From Clavelina lepadiformis (lineage: Eukaryota; Chordata; Ascidiacea; Aplousobranchia; Clavelinidae): 64,000 nt of DNA. Numbering within the stretch: position 1 is the first letter of the stretch; every line of letters begins with the position of its first letter. The position numbers and the translations under genes are program-made. The notes beneath the pieces are model-generated. The model was not told the DNA's origin. It was given only the letters and a program-made list of their open reading frames with translations, and ran no database searches. Shown piece after piece: positions 11,047 to 23,764 of this stretch. The stretch covers positions 11,639,856 to 11,703,855 of the forward strand of contig NC_135246.1 of the NCBI RefSeq assembly GCF_947623445.1, in the 5' to 3' direction.

Positions 11047-14000
11047 TTAAACAGACGGTAGGCCTAATCCAGCCTTTTTCTTTGCAAGGCGAAATTGTCT
11101 TTGTGCATTCTTGCTCATATACGACTCCATGCGGCACTGTTTTATTAGACCGAGCAACTCGACAAAAACCGGATGATCTTCCCCAAACGTTTTCTAAAAG
11201 AAAAAAGTAAAGTTGCTGAACTGGGGCTTTAGTAATGGTCATTGATAATATTGTAAGCTTGCGTAACTTACCGATATGATCGAGGCTGATTTTCCAAGCG
11301 TTTTTGTTGCAGTTTCGTTCTGCTGTAATTGCCACTGCAGAATACCAAGCTGCAAAACAAGAAAACATCACGCTTAACAATCACCAATCAATCATTTTTT
11401 TTTCGTCAAAAGCGCGGTGGGGATGAAAAATCAAGCCAGTTGCTACTAGCACGCGCCAATGAACGGGAAAAAGTGGCAAAGCTGAAAAGGTTTTAAACGT
11501 GCTCAAAAATAATCAAGGTGATAATCGCTGGTAACAACTACAGACGAGCAGGTGTTGTATTCAAGCAATAGATGATTGAAAATCACTTCAACCAGTTTTA
11601 CGCTTAGGCAGAATTACATTAAGCAAACTTACACCACGACCATATGATCAATCCACAACTTACACGCATGAAATACATTCCTAAAGTTGGATGAACGGGC
11701 GGCAACAGCTTCTCATAAGCATCTGCCACTCTTCGTGCAAACTCCAGGGCGCTATCCTGGCGACGTAAATATGATTGGACCTCAACCGCATGATCTAGAA
11801 AAGTAATTACGCCACGTTTTACAATCCACGGTACGTTAAGTTTACTGCCTATACTAACGTCAGCTATTACCAAGAAATTTAATAAGTTTTATGAGCAAAT
11901 AAGCTACACAAAGCCATCTGAGAAATGGGAGGCTAAAGAAGACATCAACTACGAATGATCGCTTACTTAAAACAGCTATTTTCAAAACGTGCGTGTCAGA
12001 GATGACGCAATCTTGTTGCGCCAACGTGCCGAGCGCTTGGTTTGACATTCTCTCCCAGTTTTGTTTCTGAAAAACAAACAACAGGTAGGCCTAATTCAAT
12101 ATCTTTACATGGAAAGTATGTGCGATATGTGCGATTATTTGCGAAAGTAAATTGGTAGGTTAATCTATGCTGATTACTCACGTCTTTAGTGTTCTGTATT
12201 CTCTTTAACATGTCCTTGCTAAACTGGTTGATATACTTGATACTTTCTTCCTTCATATCTTCACGTACTAGTCCGTGTTTCAGAGATTCAATCTCGTGTC
12301 CTGTTTTGATTTAAAAGTAGATGAAAGTTATGACATTTAATTTTGTATGATTATTATGACTGGGCCCAAGATTTGCAGTCATGCAATTGACTATAGTGCT
12401 AAGTAATCTACCACTCTTACTAATATAATACAGGTCAAATTCCAAAACCCGTCTCACACAAAACGAAGATTATTGAATGTCAACGAGTACATTATACTCA
12501 CCATCTTCACACATCTGACATTTGCAATCAAAATAATATTGTGACATCAACTTTTCTTTTCTCTGTTCTGTCGTATTCAAGCAGTCTACGTAGCAGATGC
12601 AGAGTTCTTCGTCCTTCTCAATTTTGCGTAAGGCTCGAATCTAACAAAAGGGCAAACGTCATGTCACAACAAAGGGTCGACTAATTTAGATTATATGAAG
12701 TAAACATGGCCTGGTGGACTCACGATCAAAGTCTATCTTGGCCATACTAAAGGATTCTAATGTAATTACGGTTAAGACCGGCAGATGTACCATTCACGCC
12801 TATTTTATACATCGACCATGTATCGATAGATAAATTTAGACTAACACGACTACGGTCTTCAAATAGTCTATATAAATATATAATGAGATTAAAAGCAAAC
12901 GCAACGAATTGCATTATATCCGAAAAAAGAGCACTTCCACCTGGTGGGAACAAGGACATGAACTTTATGCTTTTGCCGACGCCTTTTGCGCCATTTATTT
13001 ATATCAAAGTCTTTTCGTGGTCTCCCATAAGAAGTTGACCACAGTTCTTGAGAGACAGGTGCAGGGGAAGTACGTTTATGACAACTGCTTAATTTAGCAC
13101 TGACCTCTAATTTTGTTCCGTTGTTCATAGCCACACAGTTTGCATTGCAATCGTGATTTAGTAGGGAAGCAACTGGGAAAATCCCTACTCCGATTGCTTG
13201 AAGATTCCGGTGGTCATTTAATCTGACAAACGACAATAGATTTTCTGAAAGTGCTTTTAGAATACATCTGTTTCTCTAAAATTTGGCAACACTCACCCAA
13301 CCGCATTACAGTCTATCGTGGCAAAAAGATGCAGCATTTCTTGGTCAGATTCCGGCATTTCGTCATACGTAAAGTAATCTCCAAAACTGTAAACCTTTTC
13401 GTCCAAGGCATCTTTTTCCTCTTTGTTCCGTTTGTCGAGATGATCCTCCAAAGTCTAGACAAATAAGCTAATATGTAAGTTAATACTGGAAAGAAGAAAA
13501 GCGCAAAACTTTTAACATGCGTGACGTTTTGGCTATAACGGTTTTAATTTCACTTTGAACTGGACCTCGATTTCAACAAGTTGCTTTGCTCCTGATTCCG
13601 CATCTTTTTGTTTCCTCCACAAAATACGTGCAACCAGTCGTGTCTGGTCAACAGGTTTACCTGGGTTCACTCTCTGCATTGCAGAGCATTCTGGCTTATG
13701 GTCAGGCCACGCTTTCTTCTGACATTCTTTGCTGCAGTAGCGTGCGTACTTACATGCAGTGCATTTTGCCAGTGGTTTGGCTTGCTTGTCAGGCTGGAAA
13801 TAAATGAGGTTATTAATGATGGTTAGAGACTAATATTTGTCTATGTTTATGGTCAATGGCCACCGGCAGGAAACTAAGCAGAAGTTTGTTTAAACTATTA
13901 TGTTGCACTTACTGGTGGGCTAGCAAGGCAATAATGGCAAACGGCATCAGCGTGTGCGCTCATGACGACGTACGCATATGGTTGCTGTCGAAGGACAAGT

Positions 14001-14083
14001 TGACCTGTTTCAAACTTTTTATTTGCGAGCAGGCCACGTCCCTTGGTGGCCACATCAACGATTTCAACGTTAGTAAGTGCCAT
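11047..14083 (-). CDS. SMYD1: SMYD1-like SET/MYND lysine methyltransferase
   Basis: Ten exons on the complement, 5' to 3': 14083-13913, 13793-13566, 13454-13297, 13222-13105, 12640-12502, 12300-12182, 12066-11967, 11794-11664, 11349-11272, 11193-11047. The product is 462 residues (human SMYD1 is about 490). In order: N-terminal SET segment (KGRGLLANKKFETGQLVLRQ), MYND zinc finger (CHYC, CTAC, YCSKECQ, HKPEC), SET core (QAIGVGIFPVASLLNHDCNA, CYVDC), post-SET cysteines (YYFDCKCQMC), then a helical TPR-like C-terminal domain (EFARRVADAYEKLLPPVHPT, TFGEDHPVFVELL). The SET core and C-terminal domain resemble SMYD1 more than SMYD2 or SMYD3. SMYD1 acts in striated muscle, methylating histones and helping myosin assembly. 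Exon 2 uses a weak donor (GTCCAG); other donors are canonical. SMYD1 versus a pre-duplication SMYD1/2 ancestor is not certain. Confidence 0.88.
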
Positions 14084-15556
14084 GTTCACTTTAGCGCTTT
14101 GATCTATATATAACTGCAATCGGTCTCTGTCTAAAGAAAATGGTTTTATAAATAGTTGCTAATGACGCTTTTGTTTGGTTCAAACACCAACATGAATTCA
14201 CTTCATGATAGTAAATTAAACTTGGTAGATGATAAAGATAAAGACATTCTATGAACAACTTGCTAATTGCTACCTAAGGATGCTTTCTGAAAAAACTTTG
14301 TTGTCTTGCTTACAAATCCAGCTCAAATTAACAAGTTTACAACAAACGTAAAATCTTTTAGACCTTGTAGAGTTTAGCAGAGCTCAACTCATAACTGGTT
14401 TACTGATGGCTGCTTTTTCCAATTGGCTGTTATAACCCTATTGGTAGTGGCTACTGCTGCTAGTTATCATTGTTACGGCGCTGTTTTTTATCTATACCAA
14501 TGCGCAACGACAGCTGCGTTTAACTCGTAAGAATTTTCCAGAGGCATAGGGGCGAAAGTTATCACCGTTTGTGGTTTTAGAAAGTAACAAGGCTATTACA
14601 TGTAGGATGCATTAGTTCCTTTCATTTGTTTGAAAAAGCACTGGCGAAAAATGTGGGGGCAATGTTGTTTCCTTTTGTCTGTCATTCATTCGACTTTAAA
14701 TATCTGTTATTTCACTTACGTCACGTGTACAGGCCATTGATATATTTGTTACACAGCTGCTTAATTTACGGTAATAAAATGTAGCATATAATTCAAAGAC
14801 TAAACAGTAGCTAGCCTTGTTGGCAATTGCTGAATGAAAGAATCTTTATAAATACCATTATTACGATACAATGTAACGCCAAACGGCATCCTAACGAGTA
14901 ACTAACGTAATCCTTAACGATTCTCTGGAGACAACACTGCGTGTCATAAACGTTTGAACCTAGACTAGAGCGTATACGCGATGAACGTAACCTCTGCGCA
15001 ATATTGCTCGAGTATAAGTTCGTAGCAATTCGGTAAAGCAAAGAATTTAGTGAATTGTACATAACTGAGCGGTAACATAGTGCCAACCGCCACAACTTCA
15101 AAACAGTTTTGCTGAAGAAGTGCTCTTTGTTGTAAGCTATTTCCATGTCTTTATTTGGCCAGCAGAAACTTTTGCAAAATTAGAGAAAAACCAATTAGGA
15201 AAATCGATATTAACAAAAATAAAAAAACACAAGCAGAACATAGAGAAAACAAAAAGCATTTAAAAAACAATACAAAATGTACAAACGTAAAAGTTACAGG
15301 TGTAATTATGGCAAAAGATCAAAATAAATAAGCAAAGGGCGCTTATAATGAATGTTTTAAATTTTTGCAGTAATTGATCTGCCAATGCGAGCAACTAGAA
15401 AAACAACTAAATGAACAATTTACTTGTCAGTCAACATCATATACTTGTTCTGGGAAACTTAATGTTGATACAAGTATATGTTATAGATATGAAAATAAGA
15501 AATGCTCTGCTTTTTTAAATCCCTTTTCTAGCACTTGCAACATTTTATTATTTTAT
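14084..15556. other. Intergenic between SMYD1 and RGK GTPase
   Basis: Holds the SMYD1 upstream region and the 3' UTR of the RGK gene, both on the minus strand. An open frame at 14811-15146 on the minus strand has no recognisable similarity and is not called. A muscle-type promoter for SMYD1 would be expected just right of 14083, but no specific binding site could be singled out. Confidence 0.35.
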
Positions 15557-17875
15557 TTACAAAACCGTCAAGTCCTGGCAGGCGTTAAGGCAGGTTGTTG
15601 TTTTACGTCTCCTTAGGCCGTACTTGCATCTGCTCAGGAAACTCTTTCCTTTGCTGCGCTTTGACCCAAAATCATTCTGGAAATCTCCGGTAGAATTTGA
15701 TTTTGATGAACAACTTTCCGAACTCTGTACCGTGCTGTTGGACACAATAGAATCCCCACGATTTGTCCTGAAAAAAAGTTAAATTCGAAAAGGGTAAAAA
15801 ACTACCAGAATTCTAATCCGATGTTTTCTAAAATTATACTTAAAACTACAAGATCTGGTATACCTGAAATTTCCCAAGGCGCTCAAAAAGTTTGTCGCCA
15901 ATCCGCGTTTGGAAATTAATTTCGGGGAAGGGCTTTCTGCTCGAACCCCCAAATTTTCGATCTTAGCAAGTCGAATCAGTTTGATCATTCCCTCGAACAG
16001 AATATCAACGTTCTGGTTGAGAGATGCCGAGGTCTCAACAAATTTCACTCCGTACTTCTCAGCCAACTTAATGCCTTCTGTAAATGGAAAATAAAAGTTC
16101 AACTTTTTTTAATGCAAAAAAATACTTCCACCAGATGGAAATTTACTTGTGGAAAAACATTTAGGATTTTTGTCACGTGATAATACATCATATGTGTACC
16201 GTTGGTTGATACTTGTCGTTTTCTGACCAAATCGCATTTATTACCGACGAGAATTACTGGGTAAATCTGGTTTTGGCTGGACAACAACTGTGAGATCTTA
16301 TTCAATATCTCATGGGCGGTTTGAAAGGTTCCTTTGTCTGTGGAAGAAGTGGAAAATAATAAGTATACAGCATAACATATTAACTATACTGCAACTTATT
16401 TTGAAGAGATTTATTAGGACTGAGTTTATTAATGTACCGCTCGTAATTGACGTACGGATAGAATCACCACTAACTAACCTGTAACTGCGTAAGCGACAAT
16501 ATATCCTTCACCCGTATCGAGAAAAGAACTGAGGTTACTAAGTACGCCTGTTTCCGAACATTCCGAGATTTGCTTCTGCAAAATAAATTCGATTTGTTTA
16601 AACTTGATAGGCTTTACAAGTTTACATTATAGTCTTTTCTCGGTCGTGGGAGAAAATTTAATGCTTTCAAATCATTTAAGATCGATTATACTGACTTAAA
16701 TGACAAATACATCGGTCTGCGCTCCCAACGCAGATAGAATCGATAAAGTAATCATTGCCAAATTTCGGTTGTAAGCAATTTTTTATACATAATCGATATA
16801 AGTTGTGGACTTGAGAAAATAAATCACATTCACTATAAACCTACTTCGGTATTGACGTCAAGAATTCGTATCTGGCACTCCAAACCATCCACTTTCATTG
16901 GCCTTTCGTAAATATGATCTGTGGTCGAAAAAATGAAATGCATTATTGCGGGTTCTATGGTTTGTCGTGAATGAATTGAAAGTTGTCAATCTTACATACT
17001 TAAACGCAATTTGAAAGAGGATAATAACAAATATTACTTAAACAACAGAAAGTCGTTGTTTTGAAATGAAAGCTGTCAAATTAATAGTGCTTGAATCACT
17101 TTGTATATATAAATTACGTTGTACGTTAAGACTAGCTGTGGCCTACATATCTATGTAAGTTTATTTAAAATCTTACGTTTTCTGAACGTTTCCTCGGCAA
17201 CAACCTCGGACACATCTTCGCTCACTTCGGAGAATTTTTCCGAGCGCATCCCGTTCTGACTACTTCTAAGCGATTCGTTGATGCCAGTGCAGAAAAAATT
17301 TTGACACAAAGCTGATTTCCCCACACTAAGCTCGCCCAAAATAACGACTGAATGAGACTCCATTAAAATCGTTGGCAAAGACGACTATAAAAGAAAGGTA
17401 CCTTTTAATTGCTTTATGGGCACACTGGTTTTACCCTTCAAGTGCTTGCCATTACATATGACTATGAAATTCTTACCGAGTAAGAGAGTTTTCTATGCGC
17501 CGACGTTTCTGCAGTAGAATTGTTACCGCAGTCGCAATCCCACTTGTTGTTGTCCAACGAAAACTCGTACACAGTACTTAGGGAAGAAAGTAAACCAGCA
17601 CTTCCGACTTCACCAAGCGACAAGCATTTGAACTGCAATAGGGTTTCGATTAGTTGCTGGTATCTGTTATTTTTAAGACCTTTGCTATCAGTTTGAAGCT
17701 GGGCAGGCGCACTCTTATCGTTGCTTTGACCTTTGCTTGCAAAGATAGCTACGTGCTTTACAAACAATTAATCAATGATATCACAAAGAAAACTTACCTT
17801 ATAAAATTCCTGCATTGTGTGTGGTAGCCCCCAATCTGAATGGAAATTGTACGTTGAAAGAGATTGGTTTACCAT
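15557..17875 (-). CDS. RGK-family (Rem/Rad/Gem/Kir) small GTPase
   Basis: Eight exons on the complement, 5' to 3': 17875-17798, 17755-17477, 17384-17177, 16918-16845, 16575-16479, 16337-16200, 16077-15864, 15767-15557. The product is 432 residues with about 125 residues before the G domain. The G domain shows the P-loop GELSVGKSAL, a G3 position reading RILDVNTE instead of Ras DxxG, NKCD (G4) and ETSA (G5). The C terminus has no CAAX box. It ends in a basic stretch (LSRCKYGLRRRK) and CQDLTVL, matching the RGK signature C-x-D-L-[ST]-V-L. RGK proteins bind voltage-gated calcium channel beta subunits and calmodulin, reduce channel activity and act on the cytoskeleton. RGK membership is firm; which vertebrate paralogue it matches best is not resolved. 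Confidence 0.87.
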
Positions 17876-20800
17876 GCTTCTTTTTTTAACAGAAATATCT
17901 CACCAAATATATTTAAAAAAAATTGAAATTCGCTTATTTAGAATCTGAAAGATGAGGGGAAAAATGAACTGTGGTTTAAAGTGACTGTAATATAATTTAA
18001 ATCTTTATATAAAACGTTTAACTAATGCAGACATTTCAAAGGCGAAGGTAAACCCGTAGGGCGAGGCCTATACTGCCTAAATCTGAACCAAATTGGCAGT
18101 CTTGTTCGAGGGTCTGGCGGAAAGAAATCGCACACCTCCTTAAATAGATCATAACTGAAAGAAGAAGGCAACAAGCAAATGAAGACCAATCTCCTTAGCA
18201 TGACCTTTTGTTGGATTGCAATATGCCGCTTGAAAAATCGATATTCGTAATAACTATAAATTAGTAAAATTTTTACTTATTTAAAACGCAATTTTAATCT
18301 CAGAAAAGCTTCTAAAAATTCTAAAGCTGGCGCTTTAAGTGTCGAACGGCAGTTTATCAGTCTAACGACAAAGAAAAGATAACAACACAATTTACTGTAT
18401 AGGCGTATTCTTCCGCAATATTTTTGTAGCTCAACGCATACATACACTTATCATAACATCTCAAGGGAGCCAATCGACGTGAAAAAGAATTTGTTAAGAC
18501 TTTACTTTGCCTTTACCGCAAGTTTTATCGTTTTCAAAGGAAGTAATAAACTTGATAATATGCAGTATGCGTGATTTGTCAAGGCTGACGTTTTGTTTAC
18601 TCGCAACAGCTTCCAACCTGTTCTCAATCCTGTTGGGTCAGCACTAATCTGCAAATTATACAACAATAACTGGACGTCATGAGTATACGTTGTTCACTAT
18701 GCCTTTTTAAGCACAATATCCCTGGCTATTACACAGCAAGCGTCAGTAGAAAGTTTTCTTGCTGTGATTGGAACTCCCACGCATGCTCCGTTTTTAACTT
18801 TTCTTCGCATTACTACTTGCTAATGCTTTGTTTAGTTCGAATGCTGTGCATCGTTTCTCGATTCTTTTATATACACGCTCAAGCAATATGGTTTCCGTGC
18901 TAATTATGTATCGCTTCCCCATCTTCAGCTCAAACTTAATTCAGCTATTAGAGATATTGTTTCTCCCATCCTTTCTTAACTCCCCTACGTACATTACGTA
19001 GGCGTATATGGAGCTGCGTAAACGTTTTGCACTCGATCGCGTGTGTTTGTACGTTGGTAAATATTGTATAAAATGAAAGCAGGTCACAATGGATGTAAAT
19101 ACCATTACTGAGTCACTATATCCCCTTTTATTATGCATTGAATGTTTTAGTCAAATCAATATTTTCGGTTTGGTACAAAATAAAACTTCGGGTTTTTTGA
19201 GCCAAAGCACTATACCACATCAATTTCGTCGAACTCCTATTTTGGAAAAAGACAGTTTTTCACATTAGTTAAATCTGATACTTGGACGTTCAGACAAACG
19301 CGAGCTTACATAACGCATAATTCTTACGTAATGTCACGCAATTTTCTTATATTTCATGGAGTTTACGTAACGATGTCTTTCCCCTCAATGTGAAGAGAAA
19401 TCTATATTGCGCCTCTCGGATAAAACATTGGCTTAGTTTAGTGTGCTATGTAGACGCTGACGAAAGCGACTTTTCTAACTTAGTTGTCTGGAAACAGTCA
19501 GAACTGCTGTGCATATCACTTAATTTTGCAACTAATGCACTGTATTGCCTGTTCAACATGTTTTCCCCCCATCTAATAAGCACTAAATTACATATCTTTC
19601 ATCTATCAGTATCTATCATTCATGTTTTTTGGCCTCACATAATCTGGAACCGCAGTAGTCTAAAATTTGATTTCAGGCCCCGTGGGATCTTACAAAAGAC
19701 TTCAGTTTATGCTGATGATCTGATCTATGGTGACAACTTGAAGCGGGTGCCGACTTTACTTGAGAAAACGCTTGTTCTTGATGATGACGTTTAGTCGGCG
19801 GAAACGACAGCAAATTATGTAGACTGGCTTTCACGGATCTTTTGTGCGCCGTAATGGCGACTTTTTGTAGCTCATTTTAAATTAAAGTAGCGTGCACACA
19901 AACATTAAGACGTTTTTGTCATTCCTTTAAGAAAACCTATATGTTTCACGAATAACACTATGTTGAATCAGTTTTATCTACTTGCTTTGCTTAGCACATT
20001 AACTCAAAATGTGTTTAATTGTGTTCAGAGTTTGAACTGTTTAAATAAGGTTCATTCCATCTCAGTGATCAGTGAAGAGAAATTAATAGAAATGATGATT
20101 CTTGCAACATCTATAGCCACAAAACTTTAGTGGATATAAACCAACGCATCTGGTCTCGTTTAATTTCTAGACACAAACATATTGTGGCCAATTAGAAACC
20201 GGTAATATGATGTCTGGACAAGAAGCAGGCGTTCTAAATCTAGTTTGGCTTGAACTATTTTTGTATAGTTAGGTCATTGGACAAGAGATTGGGATCGGCT
20301 AAAGTTTTGTGATTTGCCGATCCTCGCCAAGCTTGCCATACACCCTTCGTGCAAAACGTTCCGCGGGAAGAAATATTTTGTATATACTCCCATCTACATT
20401 CTTGGTTGCGTGGTAGAGGTTCCAGGAAACTATCGTCCACGGGTGTTGAAGTCGCTCTTCCCAGTGACGTAAATAGCACGACTTCTACATAATAATGTAA
20501 ATGTACAATGAAAGCTGACGTATATACATTGAACCGAATGAAGTATAATATTAAGTATAAGCGATAGCGTTTCTTAAATCTTGCTTGCTCAATAAACAAA
20601 GTTAATTTCGATATTGCGACAATCGTAGGCTCTAGAGTCAGGGCTGGTTTCTTTTAAAGATATGAATCGATAGTAAACAAACCTGGATTATTCCAATAAG
20701 AGATATGATTTGATATTAATACCATGGCTGAGTCATTTATATTAGATCTCTTGGGAGAATAGAATATTTGGAGAAGGGCCAATTTGCGTGTGTTTACGTG

Positions 20801-21509
20801 AAGTTGACCATGTCTTATACGAACTCGCTTAAAATGTTGAACTTTCTCATATCATGAGCTTTCTCGGAGTTTTCAATTGCTCCACCAAAGCGACAGATCA
20901 AAGAAAAGTATATATGAGAGCTGTACGTAGCAGTGTACATTATCGAAGATACTTGCATATTTGCAACACGTTTTATTAATTAGCCTACGCCCTGCAACTT
21001 TTTGGTCCAACAGCGACCCCTGTCGTTGAGACATTTTTGTTGATTCTGATGAGCGTCTGCATATGTTGTGTAAATTCATAATATTTATTGAAGATCTTAA
21101 TTGTCATCTACATCAATTGGCATAACATCATTTTTATAGCCGTACAGTTATTATCATAACGTATAGTCATATATTTCCTTGCGAGAAAAATTGCTCCAGG
21201 TTTCAAACTCTGGTTACCTTCGAGCTACTTCACAGTTGACATACAAGTCGGTTTATACGGTAAACTGGCCGGTTTAACTTTGATATAGGCTGCTATACTT
21301 TGCGTTGTTGAGGAGACCATATTAATTTTAACAAAGGAATAAGATTAAAATGACGGAAACGAAATCAAAAACATTGGAATAAGACCAAGGCTTGATTTTG
21401 TTAAATATGAAAAGGGTGCAAAAACTGATTATTTTTATGGAATTTTTCTGACAATTTTGAGTTAATTATTTTGAATTAATTTTCCGTTTTGCCTGCTTTT
21501 CAAACTCGA
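17876..21509. other. Gene-poor stretch upstream of the RGK gene
   Basis: No exon series, RNA gene or complete element was recognised. Open frames at 18679-18903 and 19390-19794 lack similarity and splice signals. Local AT-rich runs and scattered copies of the short word GTAGGC/AGGCCTA occur here as elsewhere in the window. Confidence 0.35.
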
Positions 21510-21599
21510 TGCCCCAGGTGAGGCTCGAACTCACAACCTCCGCATAACTCCGCTACTGCCATATAAGTAAGGAGCGCTAACCGATTGCGCCACTGCATG
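21510..21599 (-). tRNA. tRNA-Ile(UAU)-like sequence with intron, possibly a pseudogene
   Basis: On the minus strand the sequence contains TGGCGCAATCGGTTAGCGC (D arm), CTTATA (anticodon loop with UAU), an intron-sized insertion after the anticodon, and GTGAGTTCGAGCCTCAC (T arm) followed by CTGGGGC. This matches intron-containing animal tRNA-Ile(UAU). The T and D arms are perfect. The acceptor stem is poor: CATGCAG against CTGGGGC leaves three mismatched outer pairs, and the anticodon stem has one mismatch. It is either a decayed copy or a badly diverged gene. End positions are uncertain by one or two bases. Confidence 0.65.
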
Positions 21600-21807
21600 G
21601 AGCTTGGTGTTTTTCCTGTGTTTGAAAATTTAGCTCTGTTTTACAAAATATCTTTTTTATGATAAAATCATATAAACTGCTGCAATTGTGTTTATACAGA
21701 ACGTCTTTGCTAGAATGCTTGTTCACATAGAAAAGTACAAACAATATAGAGGGAATTTATTTCACTTTGTTTTGTCTTTTCAAGACTGATTACATTTGGT
21801 ACGTGTA

Positions 21808-22687
21808 GGGCAATTATTTTTTGACTTGTCAAAAAAAGTCAAAATTTGGTCAAATTTTTAGCGTTAGGTCAAAATATGTCAAAATTGTTTACAAAGTCAA
21901 AATTTTTTACAAACTGCATTGCCGTGGTTTCGTAGAGGTTGCACTGTCAGTGAACTTTTCATTTAACATTTTACACCTTGTAGCCTACTTTAAACAGTTG
22001 TAAATGGCCCATTGTCTACTTATCGTGAATCATAAACCATTAAGTGAAATAATTAGGTTGATATGGTGTGATGCTCAACACATCTCAAAACGTGTAAAAT
22101 TTTTGCTAGGTCCTAAGTCATTTTGCGGCAGCTGTAGGTTAGGTGCAGCTCTTGCTTCGGTTTTGCTTTAGATACTTCATGTATCTTTAGTTTAGACAAA
22201 TGTATTGAACAGTTTTTGTTGTGTCTTAGCTGCAGTGTTTTGGCAGTGATTTGTAATTAGCTCATTTCCATTTTCAGAATAGGCTAGGTCCGTGTTCAGA
22301 TTTTGCCCTTCTGTTAGACTTTTGCACATTCTTTCGTTTTAGTTAGATTAGCCTACAGCCATATTTGGCTCCAACGTTGCCACTTGTTTTGTATTCTGTC
22401 CTATTTCTATGTGTGTCTACTTCCTTACCCTGTTTTTCAACTTAACTATTTAGTCAGCAATTTTATTCGAGAATAACCAGGGTCTTGTTTTTTTTTAAAT
22501 GTAGAAAAGTATCTTTCGTTGTACTACAATAAATTTTAACGTTTTGTACAATAAAGCGTAATTTAACTACTTGAATTCTTCATATGTCAAAATTTGTCAA
22601 AAAAAAGTTTTTTAATGTCAAAATTTGTCAAAATTTTCAATTTTTAGGTCAAAATTTTTAGTTTTTTAGGTCAAAAAATAATTGCCC
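21808..22687. mobile_element. 880-bp TA-flanked transposon with sub-repeated inverted ends
   Basis: The ends are inverted copies of GGGCAATTATTTTTTGAC and are flanked by TA at 21806-21807 and 22688-22689. Inside each end, short direct repeats of GTCAAAATTTG/GGTCAAATTTTTAG run for about 100 bp (21830-21910 and 22585-22680), facing each other. No transposase frame is visible in between. TA target choice fits the Tc1/mariner-type group, but many MITEs share it, so the family is tentative. It is non-autonomous. Confidence 0.75.
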
Positions 22688-22795
22688 TAATCATCACATA
22701 TTAGGCCTATAACTGTTTGATGGTGGTCGGTCGCTTGATGACGCTAACTTGATTTAATAGTGAGCAAGAGCGCTGGACTGCATCATGAATACAGA

Positions 22796-23756
22796 CAGGA
22801 ACGTAGCCAAGTGAGGCGGCGTGTTTTTTGGTGACTGATGACGTCATAAACTTACTGATTTACGTGAGAGATTGCGCAAATAATGGCCGCATTTAGAGCT
22901 CAATTTTTTTTTTGACAACAAGGAAGCTTCAAGGAATATTTAAAAATAACGATGAAAGTTCTTAAAATTAAAAAGTTAACAAAACAAAGTAATCCATGCG
23001 AATATCAAAACACTATATAGTGGTTGATCATGACATACTGCCAGCACGGTATCAACAAAGTCAACAAAACGCCGTAGCGATCACGCGCAGTCATAGTTGT
23101 TCAATTGTGACGTTTCTTATAACTTTAACCAAAATAAAACCGCGTTCAAAAATCGAATAATGAAAAACGATTTTAACAGAAATTTCCGCCAATCAGTATA
23201 ACGTACATTCTATAATGACGTAAAACGACTAAAACAGCGGGCGAGCTTAAAAAAATTTTGATTGTCGATAAATAACAATACGTCGAATTCGTACGTATGA
23301 TGAAACACAACTTGATTGGAAGTTGATAAACAAACTTGCAAAGATCGTGTCAAGTCAACCATGGAGTAATATTCTAGTTTCGTAAACAACTTGTGAAGCA
23401 GGCGCTACGATGTCAGCATATTCATCGGTTAAAAATAATATTTTAATGAGCTTTTGTACTTTTGAACTCCGACTTGAAGGGAAAGAAAGCTTGAATCGAA
23501 AGGAAGTATGAGGTCATCGAAAAGAAATTGTGACGTAATAATTCATTAATACTCGATCCTGATATGGGAGTGCAAAGGTAAAAGATACTGATTTTAAGTA
23601 CTGTATATCTTTTAACGGTCTATCTCTATATAATTAGCTGAAACGTAAAAACACGATTTATTATACCTAACCCTTTCCAAAATACTTTCCGATATCAAAA
23701 ATTTGGGTGGAGGAGCGAAGGCGTCTTTCTCCCCCCTCCCCCTGGCTACGCCTTTG
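22796..23756. mobile_element. hAT-like non-autonomous element, long copy
   Basis: It begins CAGGAACGTAGCCA and ends TGGCTACGCCTTTG, imperfect inverted ends. The flanking 8-mers AATACAGA and AATGCAAG agree at five of eight places, a worn duplication. The left 60 bp (through TGATGACGTCATAAAC) and the right 370 bp match the copy at 34463-34940. The middle (about 22900-23370) is absent from that copy. No transposase is encoded. Confidence 0.65.
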
Positions 23757-23764
23757 AATGCAAG

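Noticed and set aside
19390-19794. 134-codon plus-strand frame in the gene-poor region
   Set aside because: Sequence looks random and is not flanked by plausible exons; chance length in this composition.
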